From Haloarcula rara (lineage in GTDB: Archaea; Halobacteriota; Halobacteria; Halobacteriales; Haloarculaceae), in NCBI RefSeq assembly GCF_029338235.1, contig NZ_CP119785.1, positions 2,170,001 to 2,234,000 of the forward strand: a stretch of 64,000 nt of DNA, read 5' to 3'. Both the position numbers and the translations under genes were made by a program. This document shows positions 17,762 through 25,558 of the stretch, in pieces (the first letter of the stretch is position 1; every line of letters begins with the position of its first letter). The notes below the pieces were generated by a model, which was not told the origin of the DNA, did no database searches, and worked only from the letters and a program-made list of their open reading frames with translations.

Positions 17762-18613
17762 TCACTCGTCGAGCTGGTCGACCAGTACCGGCGCTTCGGT
17801 GGCCAGAATCTCTCCCACCGCCAGCTCGGCCGCCTCGACGTCGCCCGGCAGACAGAAGACGAGCGTTCCGTCGCTGATGCCGGCCGTCGACCGGACGCCG
17901 ACGATGCCGGTGCCGATGTGGTCGGCCAGGCGGGCGCGAAACGCCTCGCCGAAGCCCGGCAGGGCCTTCTCCAGGAGGGGATGGACCGCCTCGATGGCCA
18001 TCTCGTCGGCCGCCAGCCCGACGCCGCCGACGGTGACGACGACGTCGACGGCGTCCCGGTCGACCAGGGTGTCGACCATCTGCTGGATGGCGTCGTAGCC
18101 GCCCCGGAGGCGCTCGCGCCGCACGACTGTGTGTCCGGCTGCCTCGAACGCCCCCGTGACGCTGTCTTCGAGCGCGGCCCGGTCGCCCGACACCGTCACC
18201 ACGGCCACGTCGACCGCGCGGCTCGGCGGGGTTGTCCCGGCCGTCTGGGCCGCTGGTGCCGTCTGGGCGGTGCCACCGGCCGTGACTGCCGCCTCGCTGT
18301 CGCCGTGGGTGGCGTCCGCCGACGTGGTCGCGTCCGCGAGCGGGTCCTCGTCGGCTCGCTCTGCCGCCGAGCCGTTGTCCTCGTCGGCTCGCTCTGCCGC
18401 CGAGCCGTTGTCCTCGACCAGTGGGTCCGTTGAGGCCGCCGGCTCTCCGTCGGTGTCCGTACTGTTCCCCGCCGTTTTGTCCCCCGTATCGTCGGCCGCC
18501 CCGGTAGCGTCGTCCTCGCTCGACGATTCGCTGTCCGCCGAGTCCGACTCGGACTCCGACTCGTCGTCGATGGTAGGGCCACGCCGGGTGTCACGGGACT
18601 GGAAATCGACCAT
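17762..18613 (-). CDS. MoaB-like molybdopterin adenylyltransferase with long disordered N-terminus
   Basis: A 283-residue protein. The C-terminal part (about 130-283) is a MoaB/MogA-type fold: VDVAVVTVSGDRAALEDSV, VVTVGGVGLAADEMAIEAVHPLL, FGEAFRARLADHIGTGIVGVRSTAGI, TLVFCLPGDVEAAELAV, consistent with binding and adenylating molybdopterin. The first ~125 residues are low-complexity Asp/Glu/Ser/Thr/Ala, including an 11-residue unit (EDNGSAAERAD) twice. That region interrupts what should begin near the N-terminal FQSRDTRRG motif. Start set at ATG 18613. Whether the enzyme acts on MPT or is a regulator is uncertain. Confidence 0.8.
   Translation of the reverse strand: MVDFQSRDTRRGPTIDDESESESDSADSESSSEDDATGAADDTGDKTAGNSTDTDGEPAASTDPLVEDNGSAAERADEDNGSAAERADEDPLADATTSADATHGDSEAAVTAGGTAQTAPAAQTAGTTPPSRAVDVAVVTVSGDRAALEDSVTGAFEAAGHTVVRRERLRGGYDAIQQMVDTLVDRDAVDVVVTVGGVGLAADEMAIEAVHPLLEKALPGFGEAFRARLADHIGTGIVGVRSTAGISDGTLVFCLPGDVEAAELAVGEILATEAPVLVDQLDE
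18345..18410 (-). repeat. 33-bp tandem duplication inside the MoaB-like gene
   Basis: Two identical 33-bp units (18345-18377 and 18378-18410) in tandem, in frame. Each unit contains a 7-bp inverted repeat (CGGCTCG with CGAGCCG). Perfect identity implies a recent event or active homogenisation. Confidence 0.95.
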
Positions 18614-18703
18614 ATCGGCCCAAAGGCCGGGACCCGCTAAATGGTTGTCCCGCACATAGCTTTCGAATGTCGCCGACATATTTGTAAAATATCGCGCAGA
18701 AAA

Positions 18704-18713
18704 TTTATATAAA
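18704..18713 (+). promoter_or_regulatory. Strong TATA box of the small zinc-finger gene
   Basis: TTTATATAAA is centred about 26 nt upstream of the ATG at 18734, an excellent fit to a leaderless haloarchaeal promoter. The whole 18672-18735 stretch is unusually AT-rich for this genome and also lies upstream of the divergent MoaB-like gene. Confidence 0.8.
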
Positions 18714-18733
18714 GGAGCATAAATACATTACAT

Positions 18734-18895
18734 ATGGAAGGGGTGTACCACGTGGTGTGTCACAAGTGCCCGTTCGAGGGGCTCTACGGGTCGGCCACGC
18801 ACGCAACTGTAGAGCGCACGGCACACGAACAGGAGTACGACCATCGCGTTAGCTCCCTCCAGATTGAGCGACCGACGCCGCCGACCGAGGTGTGA
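18734..18895 (+). CDS. Small C2H2-like zinc-finger protein (53 aa)
   Basis: A 53-residue ORF: C9 and C12 in VVCHKCPFEGLYGS, then H31 and H37 in AHEQEYDH, spaced C-x2-C-x18-H-x5-H, so it could hold one zinc. The remainder is short and polar (LQIERPTPPTEV). A near-ideal TATA box 26 nt upstream supports expression. Haloarchaea encode many such one-domain zinc microproteins with regulatory roles; this one I cannot name. The longer arm between the ligand pairs is unlike a classical 12-residue finger. Confidence 0.75.
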   Translation: MEGVYHVVCHKCPFEGLYGSATHATVERTAHEQEYDHRVSSLQIERPTPPTEV

Positions 18896-19053
18896 CCGAC
18901 CGACCGCCAGTGTTTTGCAGTCGCTGACCCGACGGTGAGCTATGCAGGCTGTTCAGGCCGCTGTCAGGGGCCGGCGTCTCGCCCGACGAGCCCGACCTGA
19001 GGGAACAACGATTCGCTCGGCCGGGCACTCGGTCGCGCAGGCAGGTGCATTCG

Positions 19054-19356
19054 ATGGGTGACGACGCGCCCGACGACGCGCCCGACGACGGCTACGTCCA
19101 CCGCCCCAGCGGCGAACCGCCACGCCAGGCCGATACCAGCGACGAGTTCGGTCGTGAGGGATGGGTGCTCGTGGGGATGATTATCCTCGGATTCCTCGTC
19201 GTCCCCACGGCCATCCTGGTCCTGCCGGCCGCCCAGGGTGTTGTCCGGTCGCTCGGGCTGACGCTTCGGGCCGCCTATCTGGCCCTGCCGCTCGTCCCGG
19301 CGTTCCTGCTGGGGGCCATCGCGGTGTGGTCGGCACTGCGCTCGCGGCAGTCGTAG
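19054..19356 (+). CDS. Two-helix membrane protein with acidic N-terminus
   Basis: A 100-residue protein: 35 acidic cytoplasmic residues containing a DDAPDD repeat, then two strong hydrophobic helices (about 37-58 and 70-93) and a short basic tail (LRSRQS). Start at ATG 19054; a GTG at 19045 is possible. It precedes the histidine kinase by 60 nt on the same strand. Family not recognised. Confidence 0.65.
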   Translation: MGDDAPDDAPDDGYVHRPSGEPPRQADTSDEFGREGWVLVGMIILGFLVVPTAILVLPAAQGVVRSLGLTLRAAYLALPLVPAFLLGAIAVWSALRSRQS

Positions 19357-19416
19357 TATCGGAGTCGATACTCGGCCGCGAACGTTTATACAGGCGTCTA
19401 CCCACCTCCGTACCAA

Positions 19417-21207
19417 ATGGTCTCTACGCCCCTCGCGGTGGTCCTGCTGGCCGCCGTCGTCGGGATGGGCGTGGCCGGACTGGTCTGGCTCCACCGCGAC
19501 CGGCCAGGTGCCGGCCCGCTGGCCGCATTCGTCATCTCGGCCAGCCTCTGGGCCGTCGCCCACGGGCTCGAACTCGCAGCACCCGGTGTCGTACTGATGG
19601 AACGGCTGGTCCAGATGCAGCTCACGCTCTCGGTCGTCGTCCCCGTCGCGTGGCTCGTGACGGTGCTCGAGTACACGGGCCACCCGGGCTGGCTCACCCG
19701 CAAGCGGGTCGCGCTACTGTTGATAGAGCCCGCCGTCTTCGTCACGCTGGTGTGGTCGAACGGGGCCCATCGGCTCGTCTTCCGGAGTGTCACCGTCGCC
19801 ACGACCGCCGAAACGAGCACGCTGGTCCCCGTCTGGGGGCTGGCCCGCTGGGGCCACCTGGCGTATATGCTCGTGTTGATACTGGCGGGCGGGGTCTTGC
19901 TCATCCGGATGATGCTGCGAACCACCGAGCATTTTCAGGGCCAGGTGCTCGCGCTGCTTGTCGCCATCACCGTCCCGACGGTCGGCCACTCCATCCACGC
20001 GTTCGACCTAGTGCCGGCCTCGTTTGACCCGACCAGTCTCGGCTACGTCGTCTCCGGTGTCGTGCTGTCGGCGGCCATGTTACGGGGCCAGCTGTTAGAC
20101 GTCGCCCCCGTCACCCGCGACCTGGGCCGGGAGGCGGTGTTCGCCGAGATGGACGACGCGGTCGTCATCGTGGACGGGTCGGGCCGCATCGTCGACATCA
20201 ACGCCGCCGCCACGGTCTTTTTCTCGGCGGGTCCCGCGGAGCTGTCGGGTCGGGAACTGGCTAGCGAACTGCCCGACCTGGCCGAGACCGTCCCCGAGGC
20301 GGGCAAACGCGCCCAGACCGAGACCCGGCTGGAGCGCGACGGCGCGGTCCGGTACTACGACGTCCGAATCACGCCGCTGTACCGCTCCTACGGCGTCGTC
20401 TCGGGCCACCTCATCAGTCTCCGGGACGTGACGAACCGCCGCCAGCGCGAACAGCGCATCGACGTGCTCAACCGACTGCTCAGACACAACATCCGCAACG
20501 AGATGAACGTCGTCCGGGGGAACGCCGACCTGCTGACCGACAGCGTCGACCCGGCCGAACGGGACCGCATCGACCGCATCGTCCGGACCGTCGACAGCAT
20601 CGTCGACCGGAGCAACAAGATCGGCCGCGTCTCCGAGGCCCTCGAAAGCGAGCGCGCCAGACCGGTCCGGCTGCCGGAACTCCTGGAGACGGTCGTCGCG
20701 GACGCCCGGGAGCGCTACCCCGAGGCCGATATCTCACTCTCCTGTCCCGAAGCGTGCTGGGTTGACGGCTCGCCGGCGCTCACGCTGGCGTTCGAGGAGC
20801 TGCTCGACAACGCTGTCGAGCACAGTTCCACGAGCCCTGACTCGCAGGCTCGCCAGGACGCTGTCGAGCACAGCTCGACGGGTAGTCGACAGGCGGCGGA
20901 CGGCGCCCTCGAACAGGTCGCGGCCGCGGTGACCGTCGACATCGAGGTCACTGTCGGGGACGACGGCGTCGTCGTCCGGGTCAGCGACGACGGCCCCGGT
21001 ATCGCCGACCACGAGCGGGAAGTCATCCTGGCCGGCGAGGAGACGCCGCTCCAGCACGGCTCTGGGGTGGGGCTCTGGCTCGTGAAGTGGGTCGTCCGCA
21101 ACGTCGGCGGCACGCTCTCCTTTGGGGACGGTCCCGGAACGGCCGTCGAGATAGAGCTCCCGGTGGCGGCGCGGCCGCCGACCGCGGACAGGCAGACTGA
21201 CAGGTAG
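19417..21207 (+). CDS. Sensor histidine kinase (N-terminal 7TM, PAS, HATPase)
   Basis: A 596-residue kinase. Residues 1-220 form seven hydrophobic helices of the 7TM histidine-kinase N-terminal type; a PAS domain follows (VFAEMDDAVVIVDGSGRIVDINAAA, near 245-335). The phospho-acceptor is H357 in LLRHNIRNEMNVV. The ATPase has an N-box LAFEELLDNAVEHSS, then G1 and G2 boxes in SDDGPGI and GSGVGLWLV. Between the N-box and G1 is an insert with DAVEHSST repeated, encoded by a 15-bp direct repeat. No response regulator lies next to it; HalX proteins elsewhere in the window are possible partners but unproven. Confidence 0.9.
   Translation: MVSTPLAVVLLAAVVGMGVAGLVWLHRDRPGAGPLAAFVISASLWAVAHGLELAAPGVVLMERLVQMQLTLSVVVPVAWLVTVLEYTGHPGWLTRKRVALLLIEPAVFVTLVWSNGAHRLVFRSVTVATTAETSTLVPVWGLARWGHLAYMLVLILAGGVLLIRMMLRTTEHFQGQVLALLVAITVPTVGHSIHAFDLVPASFDPTSLGYVVSGVVLSAAMLRGQLLDVAPVTRDLGREAVFAEMDDAVVIVDGSGRIVDINAAATVFFSAGPAELSGRELASELPDLAETVPEAGKRAQTETRLERDGAVRYYDVRITPLYRSYGVVSGHLISLRDVTNRRQREQRIDVLNRLLRHNIRNEMNVVRGNADLLTDSVDPAERDRIDRIVRTVDSIVDRSNKIGRVSEALESERARPVRLPELLETVVADARERYPEADISLSCPEACWVDGSPALTLAFEELLDNAVEHSSTSPDSQARQDAVEHSSTGSRQAADGALEQVAAAVTVDIEVTVGDDGVVVRVSDDGPGIADHEREVILAGEETPLQHGSGVGLWLVKWVVRNVGGTLSFGDGPGTAVEIELPVAARPPTADRQTDR
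20811..20879 (+). repeat. In-frame duplicated hairpin insert in the kinase ATPase domain
   Basis: The 15 bp at 20811-20825 recur at 20859-20873, 48 bp (16 codons) later, duplicating the AVEHSS coding piece. The second copy forms a perfect 7-bp stem (20863-20869 with 20873-20879) around ACA. The resulting residues lie between the N-box and G1 box. Similar inserts are common in haloarchaeal kinases, as I recall. Confidence 0.75.
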
Positions 21208-21250
21208 AACGCGGACGAGTCGGCGACGGACGACTCGCCGACTGCGTGAG

Positions 21251-21811
21251 CTACCGTTCTTCGTCGCGGCGCATCGCGATTTCGAACCACGGACAGAGCC
21301 GGAGCTGCCGGTAGTACTCCGGATGCTCGTCCAGGCGGTCGTAGGGCGCCCACATGAGGCCGTCGACCTCCTCGGGGTTCGGGTCGAGCGTCGTGTCGGT
21401 CAGTGTCGCCTGCAGGACCGCACAGACCTCCCACTCCAGGCCCGCGTTCTCGTAGTAGCGCTTGTACTCGAAGCGGTCGGTCACCCGGAGGTCCTCGTAC
21501 TGGTCGGGCGTGATACCCAGTTCCTCTTCGAGGCGTTCCTCGGTCGCCTCGACCTGGGTCTGGCCCTCGACGGGGTGGGAGGCGACGGTGCCGTCCCAGT
21601 GGGTGTCCCAGAGGCGCTTTTCGGCCGCGCGCTGGGCCAGCAGAATGTTCCCGTCCTCGTCGAACAGCAAGGCGGTAAAGGCACGGTGTCGGATACCGTC
21701 GCCAGTGTGGGCGTCGAGCCGGTTGACGAGACCCTGTGGGTTGTCGTCGGCGTCGACCGCGATGACGTCTTGCTCGGCGTTCTCGTGTTGCTCGTCGGCG
21801 TCGGAGGTCAT
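21251..21811 (-). CDS. idi: Isopentenyl-diphosphate isomerase, type I (Nudix)
   Basis: A 186-residue enzyme interconverting IPP and DMAPP for archaeal lipid, quinone and carotenoid synthesis. Typical type I features: catalytic Cys region TVASHPVEGQTQVEAT (here Ser-His replaces the bacterial Cys-gly-HP text), Nudix helix ATEERLEEELGI, catalytic Glu segment LEWEVCAVLQA. The missing classical CGHP cysteine is notable: the motif reads VASHP. Start at ATG 21811; longer upstream frame is Arg/Pro shadow. A plain Nudix hydrolase is the alternative. Confidence 0.8.
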   Translation of the reverse strand: MTSDADEQHENAEQDVIAVDADDNPQGLVNRLDAHTGDGIRHRAFTALLFDEDGNILLAQRAAEKRLWDTHWDGTVASHPVEGQTQVEATEERLEEELGITPDQYEDLRVTDRFEYKRYYENAGLEWEVCAVLQATLTDTTLDPNPEEVDGLMWAPYDRLDEHPEYYRQLRLCPWFEIAMRRDEER

Positions 21812-21950
21812 GGCTGCTAGCACACCCGGTGGTGTCTTACGCGCTTCGACTTTTGACGGCGCTCGGGCGGGGGAAACCAGCGACACCTGCCAGTGTGGGT
21901 CGTGACGGATGCGAGACGCGATACTCGACTGCGAAAACGCGTTCTGCGCC

Positions 21951-22811
21951 TCAGTCCCACCGATTCCCGTCGGTCGGGTCCGGGCCGCTGTAATCGTCGT
22001 CCGCGTCGCTCGTCCCGCTGTCGTCGGGCGTGCTCTGGGTGGTCGTGGTGTCGGCGTCCGCGCTGGCGGCGCCCGCACCCGCCGTGGTTCCGGCGGCCGC
22101 ATCGGGGCCCGTCTTGGTCGGCCCGTCCGGAATCTCCGGCAACTCACCGTGTATCTCCCGGTACGCGTCGGCGAAGCCGCTCGCCCAGACGAAGGCGATA
22201 GCCGAGAAGCCGACGAAGAAGATGAACGGGACGACGAGCAGGCCGATAATCGTGATACCCACGACGGTGCTGACCACTTGCATGAGGATGCTGATGACGA
22301 TGGCGAACCCGACAGCCCGCAGCATCGTCCGGCTCGTACAGACCCGCTTCAACACGTTGACGTCGAAGCCGGCCGCGAGCTCGTCTTTGAGGACGAAGTT
22401 CGACAGCGCCACCGGCACTACGATGGCCAGTAGCAGGCTCCCGGCGAAATTAAGCACGAACCCGACGAGCGACCCCAGCAGCGAGAGAATCTCGATGCCG
22501 GCCACGGCTCCGATAAACGAGATGACCGCCGACGGTATCCCGGCGACGAGGCCGACGACGATACCGTAGGCGAACAGTATCGCGAACGTCTTGGCGCCCT
22601 GGATAGTGAGGTCAACGATGTCGAACTCGCCCCACGACGGCGGATTCTCCGTGTCCCCGCGGAGGACCCGCCGTACTACTTCCATCATATAGCCGTACAC
22701 GGTGAGAACCGGTACGAAGAGCCAGAAGAAAAACAGTAGCACGCCGCCGATTCCCACCCGCTTGATCCAGTCTTCGCCCTGCGTCTGGTAGCGCAGTGCC
22801 GCTTCTAACAT
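21951..22811 (-). CDS. DUF4013 membrane protein
   Basis: A 286-residue integral membrane protein with about six hydrophobic helices over residues 15-215, including GDTENPPSWGEFDIVDLTIQGAK, a DUF4013 signature, and LSNFVLKDELAAGFD later. The C-terminal 60 residues are disordered, rich in Ala, Asp and Thr. Start at ATG 22811. Function of the family is unknown; it resembles membrane-spanning YciC/glycerophosphodiester-domain proteins in layout. Confidence 0.82.
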   Translation of the reverse strand: MLEAALRYQTQGEDWIKRVGIGGVLLFFFWLFVPVLTVYGYMMEVVRRVLRGDTENPPSWGEFDIVDLTIQGAKTFAILFAYGIVVGLVAGIPSAVISFIGAVAGIEILSLLGSLVGFVLNFAGSLLLAIVVPVALSNFVLKDELAAGFDVNVLKRVCTSRTMLRAVGFAIVISILMQVVSTVVGITIIGLLVVPFIFFVGFSAIAFVWASGFADAYREIHGELPEIPDGPTKTGPDAAAGTTAGAGAASADADTTTTQSTPDDSGTSDADDDYSGPDPTDGNRWD

Positions 22812-23047
22812 AGTATCGTAGCAATTCGTAGTTGCCTGTAAATAGCTTGTGACTGGCAGTAAACACTACTGCAAGTGGTTCACTTGCTCCCCAGTCCGGT
22901 TTCGGAGCTATTGGACACACTACTGTCCGGTGTATGCGCAGCGCCGGCTCACCTCAGCGGGCAGACCCGCCGCTCAGAACAGTTCGGACCGAAGATGAAA
23001 TGGCTGGGGAGTTTTGACCCCAATGACGGCAAAGCCGTCGGTTGGAG

Positions 23048-23121
23048 TGGGCCAACTCGGATTTGAACCGAGAGCCTCCCGGTTATCAGCCGAGCGCTCA
23101 ACCTGATTGAGCTATTGGCCC
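23048..23121 (-). tRNA. tRNA-Ile (GAU)
   Basis: A 74-nt cloverleaf on the minus strand. The acceptor stem pairs GGGCCAA with TTGGCCC, discriminator A, T arm with GGTTCAAATCC, and anticodon loop CTGATAA giving anticodon GAU. No intron and no encoded CCA. Confidence 0.96.
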
Positions 23122-23244
23122 AGGTGAGCGCATCTGAGTATTCCCGAGGGGTATAGAAAAGGGTGACGTTTCACCACCGCGGTGTCAAACCGCCACAGGG
23201 CGTGAGCGTATGCTGCCCCTGCTCCACGGGTCGCTACTGCTCTG

Positions 23245-23392
23245 CGGTCACCGCTCCGCTTCGAGGCGTCTCCCGTCGTCGTCGGGCGGCTCTGCCGCCC
23301 GACTGCCCGAGGGACCGCCGGTCCCTCGCTGGTCGACGCCTCGCTATCGCTCCCCGTTCCGCTTCGAGGAAGCTCCTTGCAGTCGCTTCCTC
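23245..23392 (-). repeat. Hairpin cluster between tRNA-Ile and fxsA
   Basis: The 272-nt gap between the tRNA and fxsA holds no gene but several nested inverted repeats: a 10-bp stem around TCT (23281-23303), an 8-bp stem around GCC (23309-23327), an outer GAGGCGTC/GACGCCTC pair enclosing both, and a 27-nt hairpin at 23366-23392. The last, read on the minus strand, starts one base after the fxsA stop and shows 8-bp stem, GA, CT, GCA loop, AG, GA, 8-bp stem. Confidence 0.85.
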
Positions 23393-23393
23393 G

Positions 23394-23945
23394 CTACTTG
23401 TCTTCTGACTCTTCGAAGTCCACGTCGGTCGCGTTGTCGGGGTCGAAGCCGCTCCCCGAATCGCCGGAGGCGTCCGGCCCCGGACCGGTCGCGCCCGGCC
23501 CGGCAGCGCCCTCCTCGTTGGGGAAGCCGCCGATGTACACCTGGCCGGAGGCGAAGCCGCCGGTCTTGGCGTCGATGTAGGGGCGGACGACCCACCGGCG
23601 CACCGCCGCGCGGATGGGGTAGCGGGTCGGCGGCAGGGCGAGCAGCAGTCCGACGAAGTCGGTCACGAGCCCGGGCGTGAGGAAGAACGCGCCGGCGGCG
23701 ATGAGCAGCCCGCCGTCGATGAGCTCGTTTGTCGGCACCTCGCCGGTCGCGAGCTTCTGCTGTATCTTCTGGAGCGTGGCCCGCCCCTCCGCCCGGACGA
23801 GTAACATCCCGACGAGGGCGGTCAGGACGACCAGGGCGACGATGACCAGCGGCGGGACCGAATAGACGACGCCCGTCGCGAGCGCGACGAGCAACACCGC
23901 GTCGAACAGCGGAATGAGCAACAACAGGGCGATTGCCCGGAGCAT
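23394..23945 (-). CDS. fxsA: FxsA family membrane protein
   Basis: A 183-residue protein with the FxsA pattern: hydrophobic helices at about 2-22 and 25-48, then LQKIQQKLATGEVPTNELIDGGLLIAAGAFFLTPGLVTDFVGLLLALPPTR, and a C-terminal disordered acidic part. FxsA is a cytoplasmic-membrane protein whose loss affects phage exclusion in Escherichia coli; its own activity is unclear. Start at ATG 23945, where the family begins (MLRAIALLLLIPLFDAVLL). A structured hairpin lies directly after the stop. Confidence 0.88.
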   Translation of the reverse strand: MLRAIALLLLIPLFDAVLLVALATGVVYSVPPLVIVALVVLTALVGMLLVRAEGRATLQKIQQKLATGEVPTNELIDGGLLIAAGAFFLTPGLVTDFVGLLLALPPTRYPIRAAVRRWVVRPYIDAKTGGFASGQVYIGGFPNEEGAAGPGATGPGPDASGDSGSGFDPDNATDVDFEESEDK

Positions 23946-23986
23946 ACCCTCGATTGCAGGGCCTTGGTCAAACGCTTTTGGATAGC

Positions 23987-24079
23987 GAGATGTCGACCGA
24001 AGGGAGACATCTCGATAAAGCACAGCGGGGAGCGTAGCGACCCGCGAGCAGCGAGGTCGCGAACAGAGTGAACGACCTC
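23987..24079 (+). repeat. Two tandem-GA/triloop hairpins between fxsA and the P450 gene
   Basis: 23987-24013 folds as an 8-bp stem (GAGATGTC/GACATCTC), GA/GA, CC/GG and GAA loop. 24053-24079 folds as a 7-bp stem (GAGGTCG/CGACCTC), one C.A mismatch, GA/GA, AC/GT and AGA loop. Both are 27 nt long. The purine-loop strand is the plus strand although both flanking genes are on the minus strand. Confidence 0.85.
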
Positions 24080-24107
24080 GAATAGCGAGCGGTAACCGCG
24101 CCCGCCG

Positions 24108-25478
24108 CTACCGCTCGTGCACCCGAACGTCGACCGGCTCGGTCGGCGAGAGCGTGATGCGCATTGCCAGGTCGAGCGGCGGTTCGGTGACGGTCTCGAA
24201 GCGGTAGCGCTGGGCCAGGGTGGCGATGGCGAGTTTCGCTTCCATCCGGGCAAAGCGCATCCCGATGCAGTGCCGTGGGCCGCCGCCGAATGGGTAGTAG
24301 GCGTAGTCGGGCAGTTGCGCCTCGAACGCGTCGGTCCAGCGCTCCGGGCGGAAGGCGTCGGGCTCGTCGAACCAGCGCTCGTCGCGGTGGACGAGCCACT
24401 GGGGAATCGTCAGCTGGGCGTCCGGCGCCACGTCGTAGCTGCCCAGTGTCACCGGCTCGGTGGGCTGACGGAAGGTGGTGAAGGCGGGTGGGTAGAGCCG
24501 CAGCGCCTCGGTCAGCACGTCGTCGAGATAGGGGAGTTCGAAGAGGGCTTCCGGGGTGGGGTCCGCGCCGCCCAGCACCGAGTCGAGTTCGTCGTGGAGC
24601 TTCTGCTGGCGCTCGGGGTGGTGGCCAAGCAGGAACCAGGTGTAGGTGAGCGTCAGCGCCGTCGTGTCGTGGCCCGCCACGAGGAAGGTCAGCAACTGAT
24701 GGCCCAGCCGTTCCCGGGTCATCGTCTCGTCGTCCAGCGACAGGAGCAGGGAGAGCACGTCGTCACGGGCCTCGCGCTCAGTGGCGCTCTCGGCCTGGCG
24801 CTCGGCGATGATGTCGTCCAGCGTCGCCTCGAAGTTCGCGCGGGCCGTTCGCACGCGACGGTTCGTCGGCGTCGGCACCGCGAGCGGGACGTAGGCCGAC
24901 AGCGAGCGGGGGTCGAGTCGTTCCCGGAGCGCCGACAGGAGCGGCTCCAGGGCGCCGGCGGTGCGGTCGATGTCCACGTCCAGCAGCGTCTTCCCGAGCA
25001 CGCGCAGGGTGTACTCGCGCATCTCGGGCAGGACGTCGAAGCGCTCGCCGTCGGTCCACTCGTCACAGGTCGCGGCGGCGAAGCCAGTCATCGTCTCACC
25101 GTAGGCGGCGATTTTCTCCCGGTAGAAGGCGGGCTGGAGTGCGGTGCGCTGTTCTTTCCACTCCTCGCCTTCCAGCAGAAAGAGCCCCTCGCCGATGTAC
25201 TCCCCGAGCGAGCGCTGAAGCAACGCGCCCTTCTCGTAGCTCCCCTCCTGGGTGACCAGTATCTGCTCGACGAGGTCCGGATGGGTGACGAAGTAGCCCG
25301 TCGTCCCCGCGACGTTGTACCCCACCACGTCGGGGTCCATCGCGCCCACGCGGTCGTAGAAGCCAAGCGGGTCCCGCAGCATCGAGAGCGTGTTGTCGAC
25401 GACGGGGACGCGGCCGAGACGGGGCGGGTTATCTCCGGGCGTGACCGGCCCCGGATGGTCCACCTCCTGTGTTGCCAT
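24108..25478 (-). CDS. Cytochrome P450
   Basis: A 456-residue soluble P450 monooxygenase. I-helix oxygen motif VAGHDTTAL, K-helix ExxR in TEALRLYPP, PERF-like FRPERW, and heme-binding loop FGGGPRHCIGMRFAR with the proximal Cys near residue 400. Sequence style (NPPRLGRVPVVDNTLSMLRDPLGFYDRVG) is of the CYP174-like haloarchaeal group; substrate unknown, possibly carotenoid or lipid-derived. It needs electrons from a ferredoxin; a three-Cys ferredoxin gene lies at 35355 but not adjacent. Start ATG 25478. Confidence 0.92.
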   Translation of the reverse strand: MATQEVDHPGPVTPGDNPPRLGRVPVVDNTLSMLRDPLGFYDRVGAMDPDVVGYNVAGTTGYFVTHPDLVEQILVTQEGSYEKGALLQRSLGEYIGEGLFLLEGEEWKEQRTALQPAFYREKIAAYGETMTGFAAATCDEWTDGERFDVLPEMREYTLRVLGKTLLDVDIDRTAGALEPLLSALRERLDPRSLSAYVPLAVPTPTNRRVRTARANFEATLDDIIAERQAESATEREARDDVLSLLLSLDDETMTRERLGHQLLTFLVAGHDTTALTLTYTWFLLGHHPERQQKLHDELDSVLGGADPTPEALFELPYLDDVLTEALRLYPPAFTTFRQPTEPVTLGSYDVAPDAQLTIPQWLVHRDERWFDEPDAFRPERWTDAFEAQLPDYAYYPFGGGPRHCIGMRFARMEAKLAIATLAQRYRFETVTEPPLDLAMRITLSPTEPVDVRVHER

Positions 25479-25558
25479 ATTTCACCCTTTGGCCGGTGGA
25501 CAATTCGGTCTTTCGTCCTAGCAAGTGTTGTCAACGTTTCGTCTGATACTGTTGCTTA

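Noticed and set aside
18942..19062. 39-codon ORF before the two-helix membrane gene
   Set aside because: Arg-rich, no motif, no promoter; overlaps a better start by a few bases.
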